Position numbers and translations under genes: made by a program. From Asanoa siamensis (GTDB taxonomy: Bacteria > Actinomycetota > Actinomycetes > Mycobacteriales > Micromonosporaceae): 64,000 bases of DNA. The stretch covers positions 1-64,000 of the forward strand of contig NZ_BONE01000048.1 in the NCBI RefSeq assembly GCF_016862555.1, read 5' to 3'. A model generated the notes under the pieces. That model had not been told where the DNA came from and made no database searches. It was given only the letters and a program-made list of their open reading frames with translations. Positions 50,363 through 58,944 of this stretch are shown here, piece by piece. Position 1 is the stretch's first letter. Every line of letters starts with the position of its first letter.

Positions 50363-50824
50363 CTACTCCGGCAGCCAGCGCAGCCACTCCGGATCGTGGG
50401 CGAACCCGGTGCGTTCGTAGAACGGCACCGCCTCCGGACTCGAGTGGACCGTCACGTGCTCCAACCCCAGCGCCCTGGCCTCCGCCAGCACCGAATCCAT
50501 CAACGACCGACCCACCCCAGCCCCGCGCAGATCGGGGACCACGTACACCGACTGCACGTCGCCGCTGCGGCGGGTGCGGCGTTTGGGCGTCGGGACCCGG
50601 TCCGCGATCATCAGCCAGGCCATGCCGACGAGCTCGTCGGCGTCGCCGAGCGCGACGAACGGTAGGTGGGTCGCGCTGTTTCTGACCAGCCACTCACTGA
50701 ACAGACCGACGAACTCCGCCCGGTCCGTGCCCCCGTACCCGCGTTCCTCCGTCAACCGCCGCCAGCGTAGGCCCGCCAGCGCCGGGCCGTCCGCCGTCGT
50801 GCCGCGTCGGATCGTCACCGTCAT
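50363..50824 (-). CDS. GNAT N-acetyltransferase
   Basis: The 153-residue protein begins MTVTIRRGTTADGPALAGLRWRRLTEERGYGG and contains the acetyl-CoA site VQSVYVVPDLRGAGVGRSLMDSVLAEARALGLEHVTVHSSPEAVPFYERTGFAHDPEW, with the RGAGVGRSL loop. The substrate is unknown. Its start overlaps the stop of the upstream TetR gene by 4 bp, so the two are coupled and the regulator probably controls it. Confidence 0.84.
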   Translation of the reverse strand: MTVTIRRGTTADGPALAGLRWRRLTEERGYGGTDRAEFVGLFSEWLVRNSATHLPFVALGDADELVGMAWLMIADRVPTPKRRTRRSGDVQSVYVVPDLRGAGVGRSLMDSVLAEARALGLEHVTVHSSPEAVPFYERTGFAHDPEWLRWLPE

Positions 50825-51480
50825 GCCGAAACCTCCAAGATGGCCTCGACCCCGCGCGCGAACAGGTCGTCGTCACTCCACGCGTCGTCGAGATGGCCCG
50901 AGGCGACGAGCGTCGGATACAGGTCGGGCGCCGAAGAGACATAGTCCCGGGCCGCCGCGCGCGACGACGACGAGCCGTCCGACGAACGCTGCCACGTCGA
51001 CTCCGTCAGCGCCGCCCCGATCACGAAGTTGGCCAGCAGCCGGGTCACCACCGCCAGACGGACGCCCGAGAAACCGCCCCGGACCAGCGCCGACTGCAGG
51101 AACTCGGTGCGTGCCAGTACGTTCGGCCCGAGCAGTGGCCGACCCACCAGGCCGGGCGCCCACGGATGTCGGAGCATCACCGCGCGCCACCGGCTCGTCA
51201 AGGCCAGCACGTCAGCCCGCCACTCGCCGGCCCGCGGCACCTCCACCTCGCCGAAGACCGCGTCCAGCGCCAGGTCGAGCACGTCGTCCCTGGTCGCCAC
51301 GTGCCAGTAGAGAGCGGTCGCCGTCACCGCGAGCCGGGACGCCAACCGGCGCATCGTCAAGCCGTCGACCCCACCCTCGTCGAGCACCGACACGGCGGCG
51401 TCGACGATCCGTGGCCTGGTCAACGGCAAAGGCCGGGGATCACGGTGCGATTCGGGACGGAGCCAGACCGTCGCGTTCAT
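50821..51480 (-). CDS. TetR-family transcriptional repressor
   Basis: The 219-residue regulator has an N-terminal HTH (PRIVDAAVSVLDEGGVDGLTMRRLASRLAVTATALYWHVATRDDVLDLAL) typical of TetR, and a helical C-terminal domain of the class often found in repressors of efflux or antibiotic-related genes. The ATG at 51480 is preferred over the GTG two codons upstream. It is divergent from a small gene at 51539 with a perfect palindrome between them, its probable operator. Confidence 0.87.
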   Translation of the reverse strand: MNATVWLRPESHRDPRPLPLTRPRIVDAAVSVLDEGGVDGLTMRRLASRLAVTATALYWHVATRDDVLDLALDAVFGEVEVPRAGEWRADVLALTSRWRAVMLRHPWAPGLVGRPLLGPNVLARTEFLQSALVRGGFSGVRLAVVTRLLANFVIGAALTESTWQRSSDGSSSSRAAARDYVSSAPDLYPTLVASGHLDDAWSDDDLFARGVEAILEVSA

Positions 51481-51509
51481 GGCCACACCCTATTACAGTG
51501 TGCAACCAA

Positions 51510-51524
51510 CTTAACGTCGTTAAG
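51510..51524. promoter_or_regulatory. Perfect 7-bp inverted repeat, probable TetR operator
   Basis: CTTAACGTCGTTAAG is a perfect inverted repeat (7-bp arms around one T) in the divergent gap between the TetR gene (starts 51480) and the small gene at 51539. Its AT-rich arms stand out in this GC-rich DNA, fitting a TetR site controlling both directions. Confidence 0.65.
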
Positions 51525-51538
51525 GACGGGCCGAAGAC

Positions 51539-51772
51539 ATGCCGACGATCCGCATCCAGCTCGACACCGACCGCGCCACCGCCAAGAAGGCGATGCGGCT
51601 CCACCGGGACGGCAAGATCCACCACGAGTCCCGCGAGGCCGCCCGCGACGCGGTCCACCGTCAGGGCCGGATCCCGGCCGCGGAGCCCGTCTTCGTCGGC
51701 GTCACCAACGGCGAGCCGAAGAAGCTGCTCTACGACGTCGAGGTCCATCTGGACACCGAGGGCCACCGGTGA
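51539..51772 (+). CDS. Small protein of unknown function divergent from TetR gene
   Basis: The 77-residue product (MPTIRIQLDTDRATAKKAMRLHRDGKIHHESREAARDAVHRQGRIPAAEPVFVGVTNGEPKKLLYDVEVHLDTEGHR) is basic in its first half and has a beta-strand-like C-terminus. No family is recognised. The ATG at 51539 is preceded by ggacgggccgaag, a modest ribosome site. The position opposite a TetR operator suggests repression by that protein. Confidence 0.5.
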   Translation: MPTIRIQLDTDRATAKKAMRLHRDGKIHHESREAARDAVHRQGRIPAAEPVFVGVTNGEPKKLLYDVEVHLDTEGHR

Positions 51773-52297
51773 CTGTGGACAGCGGCTGTGGCACCATCGG
51801 GTATCCACGGTGTGCGACCGCGCGATTACCGACACGCCACGTGGATGTTGTTGGCAACTTCAGTTCCAGTTCGAAGCGTGTTGAGCAGGGGGTGAGCGCA
51901 TAGGTGCCCTATGTCCCTCGCCCAGCCGGATCATGAGTCCTTGACCGAACGGCCCCTCGCGACCTAGCCTCGCGTTACAGATTGGATTGCCCGACCATCG
52001 CAGGCTAAGCGCACAACATAGATCGCGTAACAAGACGGCATCACTTTGGCTGGATACCCGGCCACATACCCCGTTATCGGACAGGCCGGTTCGGTGACGA
52101 GGTGATAGCAGTTTCGGCCAACCGGCGGCGCAGAGGCGCACCTCCGGTCGGCTCATCACGGCCACAGCCGCCTCGGTCGGGCGTCCGTACAGCCGCGCGC
52201 GAGTGCGGGAGGGTCACCCCCTCCCTCGTGCCGGACCGGTGAGGGGAGGCGTCATGACCGGGCGACACCGGCGATGCCGCTGCGGAGGCGGCAAAGC
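51773..52297. other. Long intergenic region upstream of rny with promoter-like and hairpin elements
   Basis: This 525-bp gap holds no supported gene. A promoter-like pair TTGACC (51941-51946) and TAGCCT (51965-51970) has an 18-nt spacer. CATAGG/CCTATG (51899-51913) forms a 6-bp stem with a 3-nt loop. GGGAGGG/CCCTCCC (52207-52225) forms a 7-bp stem close to rny. The region is less GC-rich than its surroundings. It may encode a leader RNA or small RNA for rny, but no known riboswitch is recognised. Confidence 0.4.
51941..51970 (+). promoter_or_regulatory. Candidate sigma70-type promoter for rny leader
   Basis: TTGACC at 51941-51946, 18-nt spacer, TAGCCT at 51965-51970, pointing toward rny. If used, it would give a leader of about 320 nt before the start codon. 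Confidence 0.45.
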
Positions 52298-54073
52298 ATG
52301 AGCGCGCTCGACGTCATACTCCTCTCGGCCGTCATCCTCCTCGCCGGCGCGGTGTTGGTCGGCCTCGTGCTCGGTGCCCGCGCCCTCCGGCGCCTGAGCG
52401 GTCCCGCCACCAGAACGGACGTCGAGGACCCGCAGCTCACCGCCGAACGCGAGCGCCACGAACAGTCGCTGGCGTCGCTGCGTACCAAGGCCGAAGAAGT
52501 GTCCTCCACCGTGGACACCGCGAAGACCGCGGCCGCCGCCGCCCGCACGGAGGCCGCCGCCGCGAAGGCGGAGGCGTCCGCGGCGCGCGCCGAGGCCCGC
52601 CGCGTCCTCGACACCGCCCGCGCCGAGGCCGACACCGTCCTCGAACGCGCGCACAAGCAGGCCGAGCAGGACGCCGAGCAACTTCGCGCCGCCGCCCGCC
52701 GCAGCGGCGAACGCGAGGCCGCGATGCTCGCCACCACGACCAAGGAACACGCGGCCGACGTCGAGCGGCGCGCCGCCCGGATGGACGACCGCGAGCGCCA
52801 GCACAGCGAAGAGGTCGAGCGCCTCACCGAACGTGAGCGCCGCCTCGCCACCGCCGCTGCCGAGCTGGCCGAGCGCGAGAAGGCGTTGCAGGCCCGCGAG
52901 GTCGAGCTCGCCGAAGCCGACGAGCTGCGCCGCCGGGAGTTGGAGCGGATCGCCGGGCTCACCGCCGACACCGCCCGCACCGAGCTGGTCGAGTCGATCG
53001 AGGTGCAGGCCAAGCGCGAGGCCGCGATCCTCGTCCGCGACATCGAGGCCGACGCCCGCGCGACCGGCGAGCAGCGCGCCCGGCACATTGTCGTCGAGGC
53101 GATCCAGCGGGTGGCCAGCGAGCAGACCGCGGAGAGCGTGGTCAGCGTCCTGCACCTGCCGGGCGACGAGATGAAGGGCCGGATCATCGGCCGCGAGGGC
53201 CGCAACATCCGCGCGTTCGAGTCGGTCACCGGCGTCAACCTGATCATCGACGACACGCCCGAGGCCGTACTCCTGTCGTGTTTCGACCCTGTCCGTCGCG
53301 AGATCGGCCGGCTCACGCTGGAGAAGCTGGTCCTCGACGGCCGGATCCACCCGCACCGCATCGAAGAGGTCTTCGAGAGCGCGAAGCAGGAGGTCGAACG
53401 ACTCTGCCAGCGGGCGGCCGAGGACGCGCTGGTCGAGGTCGGCATCACCGAGATCCACCCGGAGCTGGTGACGTTGCTGGGCCGGCTGCGCTACCGCACG
53501 AGCTACGGGCAGAACGTGCTCAAGCACCTGGTCGAGACCGCGCACATCGCCGGCATCATGGCCGCCGAGCTGCGCCTGGACGCGCCGCTGATCAAGCGCG
53601 GCGCGTTCCTGCACGACATCGGCAAGGCGCTCACGCACGAGGTCGAGGGCAGCCACGCGCTGATCGGCGCCGACCTGGCCCGGAAGTACGGCGAGGCCGA
53701 AGAGGTCGTGCACGCGATCGAGGCGCACCACAACGAGGTGCAGCCGCAGACGATCGAGGCGGTGCTGACCCAGGCGTCGGACGCGTGCTCGGGCGGCCGG
53801 CCGGGCGCGCGCCGCGAGAGCCTCGAGGCCTACGTCAAGCGGCTCGAGCGCATCGAGGAGATCGCCGGCGGCAAGACCGGCGTCGAGAAGGTCTTCGCGA
53901 TGCAGGCCGGCCGCGAGATTCGCGTCATGGTCAAGCCGGACGACGTCGACGACATCGGCGCCGCCGTCCTCGCCCGCGACGTCGCCAAGCAGATCGAAGA
54001 GGAACTCACCTACCCCGGCCAGATCAGGGTCACGGTCGTCCGGGAATCGCGAGTCACGGAGATCGCGCGCTAA
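52298..54073 (+). CDS. rny: Ribonuclease Y
   Basis: RNase Y is a membrane-anchored endoribonuclease initiating mRNA decay. The 591-residue product has an N-terminal helix (LDVILLSAVILLAGAVLVGLVLGARAL), a long charged coiled-coil (about residues 45-270), a KH domain (RIIGREGRNIRAFESVTGVNLIIDDTPEAV) and an HD domain (FLHDIGKALTHEVEGSHALIGADLA with HHNEV). Its length is slightly longer than the Bacillus enzyme. ATG 52298 follows a GGAGGCGG ribosome site. It is preceded by an unusually long non-coding leader. Confidence 0.95.
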   Translation: MSALDVILLSAVILLAGAVLVGLVLGARALRRLSGPATRTDVEDPQLTAERERHEQSLASLRTKAEEVSSTVDTAKTAAAAARTEAAAAKAEASAARAEARRVLDTARAEADTVLERAHKQAEQDAEQLRAAARRSGEREAAMLATTTKEHAADVERRAARMDDRERQHSEEVERLTERERRLATAAAELAEREKALQAREVELAEADELRRRELERIAGLTADTARTELVESIEVQAKREAAILVRDIEADARATGEQRARHIVVEAIQRVASEQTAESVVSVLHLPGDEMKGRIIGREGRNIRAFESVTGVNLIIDDTPEAVLLSCFDPVRREIGRLTLEKLVLDGRIHPHRIEEVFESAKQEVERLCQRAAEDALVEVGITEIHPELVTLLGRLRYRTSYGQNVLKHLVETAHIAGIMAAELRLDAPLIKRGAFLHDIGKALTHEVEGSHALIGADLARKYGEAEEVVHAIEAHHNEVQPQTIEAVLTQASDACSGGRPGARRESLEAYVKRLERIEEIAGGKTGVEKVFAMQAGREIRVMVKPDDVDDIGAAVLARDVAKQIEEELTYPGQIRVTVVRESRVTEIAR

Positions 54074-54089
54074 AGAGAAAGATGTGGTC

Positions 54090-54163
54090 CCGGGCTCGTC
54101 GGGGGCGCGACCGTCGCTCCCGCCGGACACCGCTCCGCTTCGCTCCGCTGCCACGTCCGCGAG
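54090..54163 (-). repeat. Dispersed intergenic repeat, copy C (reverse orientation)
   Basis: Read on the minus strand it matches copies at 21.21 and 30.91 kb (GGCAGCGGAG, AGCGGAGCGGTG, GGCGGGAGCGACGGTCGCG). It lies between rny and the isochorismatase gene. An AAGAGAAAGA-like stretch at about 54072 and AAGAGAAAAGA at about 54175 flank it, possible imperfect target-site duplications. Confidence 0.58.
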
Positions 54164-54187
54164 CCTCACCCTCGAAGAGAAAAGACC

Positions 54188-54850
54188 ATGGAGCGCAAGG
54201 TCCACGCCTGGCGGATCGAGGAGCGGGAGATCCGGCGGCACGAGGCGCGGCGGGGCCGCAGGCACGCCTACGCCAGCCTCGACGCGACCCGCACCGCGCT
54301 GATCGTCGTCGACATGGTGCCGTTCTTCGTCGACGACAACCCGTACACGTTCGGGATCGTCCCCAACATCTCCCGGCTCGCCACCGCTGTGCGTACGGCC
54401 GGTGGCACGGTCGCCTGGGTGCTGCCCGGCTACACCGAGCCGTCGCCGATCCGCCAGGAGTTCTACGGCGCCGCGACCGCCGCGATGTTCGCCCGCAGCG
54501 GCGGCGACGGCCCGCCCCGGCAGCGCCTGTGGCGAGAGTTCGAGCCCGACGACGCGGACCTGTTCGTCGAGAAGACCGCGGCCAGCGCCTTCTTCCCCGG
54601 CCACTCACCATTGCCGGCCCTGCTCGAGCGACGCGGCGTCGACACCGTGCTCATCACGGGCACCGTGACCAACGTCTGCTGCGAGTCGTCGGCCCGTGAC
54701 GCCAGCACCCTCGGCTACCGCGTCGTCATGGTCGCGGACGGCACGTCGGCCCGCCGCGACGAGGACCACAACGCCACGCTCTACACGATCTACCGCACGT
54801 TCGGCGACGTCCGCCCCACGGACGAGATCATCGCCCTGCTCGCCGCCTGA
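54188..54850 (+). CDS. Isochorismatase-family cysteine hydrolase
   Basis: The 220-residue hydrolase has the catalytic Asp in TALIVVDMVPFFVDDN, the lysine in VEKTAASAFFPG and the cysteine in TNVCCESSARDASTLGYRVVMVADGTSARRDEDHNATL, the signature of the isochorismatase/nicotinamidase-like superfamily. The SSARDASTLGYRVV block is widely conserved. The substrate is uncertain; it is not linked to siderophore genes. It is followed by a hairpin terminator before the convergent ABC importer. Confidence 0.85.
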   Translation: MERKVHAWRIEEREIRRHEARRGRRHAYASLDATRTALIVVDMVPFFVDDNPYTFGIVPNISRLATAVRTAGGTVAWVLPGYTEPSPIRQEFYGAATAAMFARSGGDGPPRQRLWREFEPDDADLFVEKTAASAFFPGHSPLPALLERRGVDTVLITGTVTNVCCESSARDASTLGYRVVMVADGTSARRDEDHNATLYTIYRTFGDVRPTDEIIALLAA

Positions 54851-54888
54851 CGATCAGCGGCCGGCGTCCTAGAACAGCACCAAAACCG

Positions 54889-54935
54889 ACGACAACGGGC
54901 TCCGCCCGGCGGGAAGGCCCGGCGAAGCCCGTCGT
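54889..54935. terminator. Bidirectional hairpin terminator between isochorismatase and gluD
   Basis: ACGAC at 54889 pairs with GTCGT at 54931-54935, and GGGCT (54897-54901) pairs with AGCCC (54926-54930); further GCC/GGC pairs extend the stem. It lies between convergent genes. No long T-run is present, common for actinobacterial terminators. Confidence 0.6.
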
Positions 54936-54948
54936 ACGCGCGGGATGT

Positions 54949-55815
54949 CTAGACGTTGCCGCCCCCACCCATCGCCGCGCCCTGGTCGACGGGCACGGGC
55001 TTGATGCCGCTCCGCCGCGTGCGGCGGTCGAGGTAGTTGGCCAGCCCGGTCAGCGCGAAGTTGACCACGATGTAGAGCACCGCGGCCACGATCGCGGCCT
55101 GGATCACGTTGAAGAAGTTCGCGGCGACCACGTTGACGCCGAGCTGCAGCAGCTCCGAGTACGACACGATGTAGCCGAGCGCCGTGTCCTTCAGCAGCAC
55201 GACGAGCTGGCTGACGATCACCGGCAGCATCGCCCGGGCCGCCTGCGGCACCAGGATGTGCCGCATCACCGCGCTCTTGCGCATGCCGACCGCGTACGCC
55301 GCCTCGCTCTGACCCGTCGGCACCGCCCGGATGCCGGCGCGGAACGCCTCCGCCAGCACCGACCCGTTGTAGAGGGTCAAACCGATGACCACCGACCAGA
55401 ACGGCGGCACGGGCGAGTCGATCAGGAACGGCACGCCGAACGAGATGAAGAAGATCATCAGGAGCAGCGGTACGGCACGGAAGAACTCGACCACCACGCC
55501 CGCCGGCACGCTGATCCAGCGGTGTTCCGACAGCCGCCCGATCGAGAAGATCAGGCCGAACGCGAGCGCGAGGACCATCGCCGTCGCGGCCGCCTTCAGC
55601 GTGCCCTCGATGCCCGGAAGGATGAAGTTCTTCCAGACGTCGCCCTGCAGGAACGGCTCCCACAGGACCTTGGTGAACTGGCCCTTCTCGTCGAACTGGC
55701 GGTAGATCCAGTAGAGCAGCGCCAGGATCAGCGCGCCGAAGACGACGGTCAGGATCGCGTTGCGGACCTTCGCCCGGGGCCCGGGGTGGTCGTAGAGGAC
55801 CGTTTCGCCGTTCAC
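54949..55815 (-). CDS. gluD: Amino-acid ABC importer permease GluD-type
   Basis: The 288-residue permease begins at GTG 55815, which overlaps the gluC stop (GTGA). It has a cytoplasmic start, a hydrophobic segment (NAILTVVFGALILALLYWIY), then about five membrane spans. The EAA loop (EAFRAGIRAVPTGQSEAAYAVGMRKSAVMRHILVPQAARAMLPVIVSQLVVLLKDTALGYIVS) shows the polar amino-acid permease signature. It works with the GluC permease to import glutamate or another polar amino acid. Gene order gluA-gluB-gluC-gluD matches the corynebacterial glutamate importer. Confidence 0.87.
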   Translation of the reverse strand: MNGETVLYDHPGPRAKVRNAILTVVFGALILALLYWIYRQFDEKGQFTKVLWEPFLQGDVWKNFILPGIEGTLKAAATAMVLALAFGLIFSIGRLSEHRWISVPAGVVVEFFRAVPLLLMIFFISFGVPFLIDSPVPPFWSVVIGLTLYNGSVLAEAFRAGIRAVPTGQSEAAYAVGMRKSAVMRHILVPQAARAMLPVIVSQLVVLLKDTALGYIVSYSELLQLGVNVVAANFFNVIQAAIVAAVLYIVVNFALTGLANYLDRRTRRSGIKPVPVDQGAAMGGGGNV

Positions 55816-56486
55816 CGCTTCACCGCCAGTCGGTTGGCCAGCCACCCGAAGAAGTAGCCGACGGGAATGAGCACGGCCGCGAACGTGCCGGCGAAGACGA
55901 GGAAGATCAGGATCACCTGGTCACCGTTGTCGTTAATCAGCTGCTTCATGACGTTGCTCGCCTCGAGCAGGCCGATCGTGCCGACGATGGTGGTGTTCTT
56001 GCAGAGCGCGATCAGCACGCTCCCCAGCGGCGCGATGACCGCGCGGCCGGCCTGGGGGAGCACCACGATCCGCAGCGTCTGGCTGAACGTGAGCCCGATG
56101 GCCCGCGCCGCCTCGGCCTGGCCCGCCGGCACCGTGTTGATGCCCGAGCGCAGCGCCTCGCAGACGAACGCGGCCGTGTAGACGGAGAGTCCGACGACGC
56201 CGAGCCAGAAGTTGTTGAGGATCAGGTCGTCGCTCAACGTGATGGACAGCGTGGCGTACAGACCGAAGTAGCAGAAAAAGATGATCAGGGTCAGCGGGGT
56301 GTTCCGGAAGATGTTGACCCACGCCGCGCCGAACCAGCGCAGGACCGGCACGGGCGACACCCGCATCCCGGCCAGCAGCACGCCCAGGACCAGGGCCAGC
56401 AGCGCCGACGCTCCGGTCAACTTGAGGATCCACAGGAAACCCGACACGTACGCGTCGAAGTTGGTGGGATCGCTGAAAACGGGCAC
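55812..56486 (-). CDS. gluC: Amino-acid ABC importer permease GluC-type
   Basis: The 224-residue permease has about five membrane spans and an EAA loop (EALRSGINTVPAGQAEAARAIGLTFSQTLRIVVLPQAGRAVIAPLGSVLIALCKNTTIVGTIG), typical of polar amino-acid importers. It begins at GTG 56486 with a GGAGGAGCG-type ribosome site. The gap to gluB (77 nt) contains an unusually strong hairpin at 56517-56556. Its stop overlaps gluD by 4 bp. Confidence 0.88.
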   Translation of the reverse strand: MPVFSDPTNFDAYVSGFLWILKLTGASALLALVLGVLLAGMRVSPVPVLRWFGAAWVNIFRNTPLTLIIFFCYFGLYATLSITLSDDLILNNFWLGVVGLSVYTAAFVCEALRSGINTVPAGQAEAARAIGLTFSQTLRIVVLPQAGRAVIAPLGSVLIALCKNTTIVGTIGLLEASNVMKQLINDNGDQVILIFLVFAGTFAAVLIPVGYFFGWLANRLAVKR

Positions 56487-56516
56487 GCCCCGCTCCTCCC
56501 TTCGGGTGGCCTACCG

Positions 56517-56556
56517 CGCGCGGGGCCGGCGGCGTGTCCGCCGCCGGCCCCGCGCG
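56517..56556. terminator. 18-bp perfect hairpin between gluB and gluC
   Basis: The arms CGCGCGGGGCCGGCGGCG (56517-56534) and its exact complement (56539-56556) enclose a TGTC loop. It sits 8 nt past the gluB stop and before the gluC ribosome site. Such a stable hairpin could end part of the transcripts or block 3'-end decay, so that gluB mRNA exceeds gluCD mRNA. Confidence 0.75.
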
Positions 56557-56563
56557 TCGTGCG

Positions 56564-57451
56564 TCAGGCGCAGTTGGTGAACTTGCTGGTGTCGAGCTCC
56601 GGAGCCGGGGTCCCGCTCTTGCCGAGCGTCTTGTCCCAGGCGGCCTTGTAGCTACCGTCGGTCGCGGCGGCCTTCAGGATTTCGTTGATCTTGTCGCAGC
56701 TCGCCTTGTCGTCCTTGGCGAGGCCGATGCCGTAGGGCTCCTCGGAGAACGGCTTGCCCACGACCTTGAACTTGCCGGCGAACTGCGGCTGGGAGGCGTA
56801 GCCGGCGAGGATGATGTCGTCGGTGGTCACCGCGTCGACCTGCTTGCCGGCCAGCGCCGTGATGCACTTCGAGTAGGCGTCGAAGAGCTGCAGCTGCGCG
56901 CCCTGGTACTTCTCATCGATGCGCTTGGCCGGGGTCGAGCCCGTCACGGAGCAGACCTTCTTGCCGGCGAGCTGCTCCGGCGCGGTGATCGTGGAGTCGG
57001 TCGGCACGAGCAGATCCTGGCCGGCCATGAAGTACGGTCCGGCGAAGTTGACCTTCGTCTTGCGCTCTTCGTTGATCGTGTAGGTCGCGATCACCAGGTC
57101 GACGGTGCCCTGCTGGATGTAGGGCTCGCGATTGGCCGACACCGTGGTCACGTACTGGATGCCGGACTCCTGCATGCCGAGACCCTTGGCGATGATCTTC
57201 GCCATCTCGATGTCGAAGCCCTCGTAGGAGGTGCCGGTCTGCAGGCCGAGACCCGGCTGGTCGGCCTTGACGCCGACCTTCAGGGTGCCGGACGCGGCCT
57301 TGGCGATCACGCCGGTCGCGTTCGAGTCGCCGCTGCCGGTGCCCGTGCCGCTCCCGGTCCCGGTGCCGCTGCCACCGTCGTCACCACAGGCCGCCATCGT
57401 CAGTGCGAGCACTGCCGCCGCGGCGGTGGCCGCAACGCGCGTCATCCGCAT
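56564..57451 (-). CDS. gluB: Glutamate-type ABC importer solute-binding lipoprotein
   Basis: The 295-residue protein begins with a lipoprotein signal (MRMTRVAATAAAAVLALTMAACGDD; lipid-anchored Cys22), then a Gly/Ser-rich spacer. A polar-amino-acid-binding SBP_bac_3 fold follows (GTLKVGVKADQPGLGLQTG, GFDIEMAKIIAKGLG, NREPYIQQGTVDLVIATYTINEERK, VCSVTGSTPAKRID, and an acidic/aromatic C-terminal part). It is surface-anchored and delivers substrate to GluC/GluD. The strong hairpin after its stop may raise its mRNA level over the permeases. Confidence 0.9.
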   Translation of the reverse strand: MRMTRVAATAAAAVLALTMAACGDDGGSGTGTGSGTGTGSGDSNATGVIAKAASGTLKVGVKADQPGLGLQTGTSYEGFDIEMAKIIAKGLGMQESGIQYVTTVSANREPYIQQGTVDLVIATYTINEERKTKVNFAGPYFMAGQDLLVPTDSTITAPEQLAGKKVCSVTGSTPAKRIDEKYQGAQLQLFDAYSKCITALAGKQVDAVTTDDIILAGYASQPQFAGKFKVVGKPFSEEPYGIGLAKDDKASCDKINEILKAAATDGSYKAAWDKTLGKSGTPAPELDTSKFTNCA

Positions 57452-57531
57452 GTACTTCTCCTTCTCGTGGAGGAGACCCGGCGCCGTGCCGCCGGATCCC
57501 TTGGTGTGCCAGGAAACGTGAAGAACGGGGG

Positions 57532-58290
57532 TCAGTGAGTAAGGATCTTGGAAAGGAAGTCCTTGGCCCGGTCACTGCGCGGGTTGGCGAAGAACTCGCC
57601 CGGCTCGGCCTGCTCGACGAGCTGACCGTCCGCCATGAACACCACGCGGTTCGCGGCATGCCGCGCGAAACCCATCTCGTGGGTGACCACGACCATCGTC
57701 ATGCCGTCCCGGGCGAGTGACGTCATGACGTCGAGCACCTCGCCCACCATCTCGGGGTCGAGCGCGCTGGTCGGCTCGTCGAAGAGCATGGCCTTGGGCT
57801 GCATCGCCAGCGCGCGCGCGATCGCCGCGCGCTGCTGCTGGCCACCCGAGAGCTGCGCCGGGTATTTCCCCGCCTGGTTGGCGATGCCCACCCGTTCGAG
57901 GAGGGTCATGCCGCGCTTGCGCGCCTCTTCCGGTTTGTCCTTGCGCACCTTGATCGGACCCAGCGTGACGTTCTCGAGGATCGTCTTGTGGGCGAACAGG
58001 TTGAACGACTGGAACACCATGCCCACGTCACTGCGCAGGCGGGCGAGCGCGCGGCCCTCGGCCGGCAGCGCCTTGCCGTCGAACGTGATCTGCCCGGAGC
58101 TGATGGTCTCCAGCCGGTTGATCGCTCGACAGAGAGTCGACTTGCCCGAACCTGACGGTCCGATCACGACGACAACCTCGCCACGACCGACCGACAAGTC
58201 GACGTCGCGCAGCACGTGCAGGTCGCCGAAGAACTTGTTGACCTTGTCGAGCACGATCAGCGGCTCCTGCGACGCGTCACCCGCGACCAT
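57532..58290 (-). CDS. gluA: Amino-acid ABC importer ATPase GluA-type
   Basis: The 252-residue ATPase has Walker [11 protein letters not shown]-loop FQSFNLFAH, signature [15 protein letters not shown], Walker [14 protein letters not shown] and H-loop [19 protein letters not shown]. The [33 protein letters not shown] start is typical of the polar amino-acid uptake ATPases (GluA/GlnQ/HisP type). ATG 58290 has an AGGGAGG ribosome site; the longer ORF start lacks one. It heads the gluABCD operon, transcribed leftward. Confidence 0.93.
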   Translation of the reverse strand: MVAGDASQEPLIVLDKVNKFFGDLHVLRDVDLSVGRGEVVVVIGPSGSGKSTLCRAINRLETISSGQITFDGKALPAEGRALARLRSDVGMVFQSFNLFAHKTILENVTLGPIKVRKDKPEEARKRGMTLLERVGIANQAGKYPAQLSGGQQQRAAIARALAMQPKAMLFDEPTSALDPEMVGEVLDVMTSLARDGMTMVVVTHEMGFARHAANRVVFMADGQLVEQAEPGEFFANPRSDRAKDFLSKILTH

Positions 58291-58411
58291 CGACACCTCC
58301 CTCTTGGATGGAGCCACTCTAAGGGTGACGATGTGTCAGGACAGGCTGTGAACGGTCACGGAGCGGTAACGCGGGCTCCGCACACGCCCGCAGGCAGGCA
58401 CGATCGTTGGT

Positions 58412-58915
58412 ATGGCGATCCCTCCGGTCTCCTTCGGGCAGGGCTCCGCGATCTGGAACTGGCACGCGGACGTGCCCCTGGCACCTTCCGTCATCATGCG
58501 CGCACTCACCGTCGTCACGGGGTGCGCGGTCGTTCCGATGGGTGACGACGACCCGCCGGTCGACGCGGTGCTCTGCGACGTGTGGCGGGGCGACGGCGAG
58601 TTCCCGGTGGCGATCGACTGCTACGGGCCACCGTCCGAGGTCACCGAGCCGGCCGCCGCGGCCGAGGTCGCGTCGCTGCTGCGCTGCCGCATCCTGCTCG
58701 CCGACGACACCCTGATCCCGGACCGGCACGTGCTGGCCACCGCGGACGGCACCCTGCGACCCGTACACGTGGATGTCTCGGAAACCGACGACGGCGCCGC
58801 GCTGTCCAACCCGCGGCCGTGCACCGGCCACGACCCGTGGTGCAGCAGGTGGCGGGTGCCCTGCCAGCAGTCGTGGTGGACCCCGGACAGGGTGGTCCCG
58901 GGGCTGGCCGCCTGA
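58412..58915 (+). CDS. Hypothetical protein upstream of miaB
   Basis: The 167-residue product has no recognised domain. It contains [44 protein letters not shown] and [23 protein letters not shown], and a Cys/Trp-rich C-terminus ([20 protein letters not shown]) that might bind metal. It starts at ATG 58412 and ends 29 nt before miaB, so the two may share a transcript. Function cannot be assigned. Confidence 0.5.
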   Translation: MAIPPVSFGQGSAIWNWHADVPLAPSVIMRALTVVTGCAVVPMGDDDPPVDAVLCDVWRGDGEFPVAIDCYGPPSEVTEPAAAAEVASLLRCRILLADDTLIPDRHVLATADGTLRPVHVDVSETDDGAALSNPRPCTGHDPWCSRWRVPCQQSWWTPDRVVPGLAA

Positions 58916-58944
58916 GCATCACCGGCGGCTACCCTGTAGGGGTC

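Noticed and set aside
49810-50685. 291-codon plus-strand frame in the repeat array
   Set aside because: Same reason: repeat-derived, runs into the GNAT gene on the other strand.
49263-50693. 476-codon minus-strand frame across the minisatellite
   Set aside because: Built from the tandem repeats; repeat spacing is not kept in multiples of three and the product is Pro/Arg/Ala-rich without domains.
51899-51913. CATAGG/CCTATG hairpin as a terminator of the small gene
   Set aside because: It lies 130 nt past the gene, has only 6 bp and no T-run; recorded as part of the intergenic region instead.
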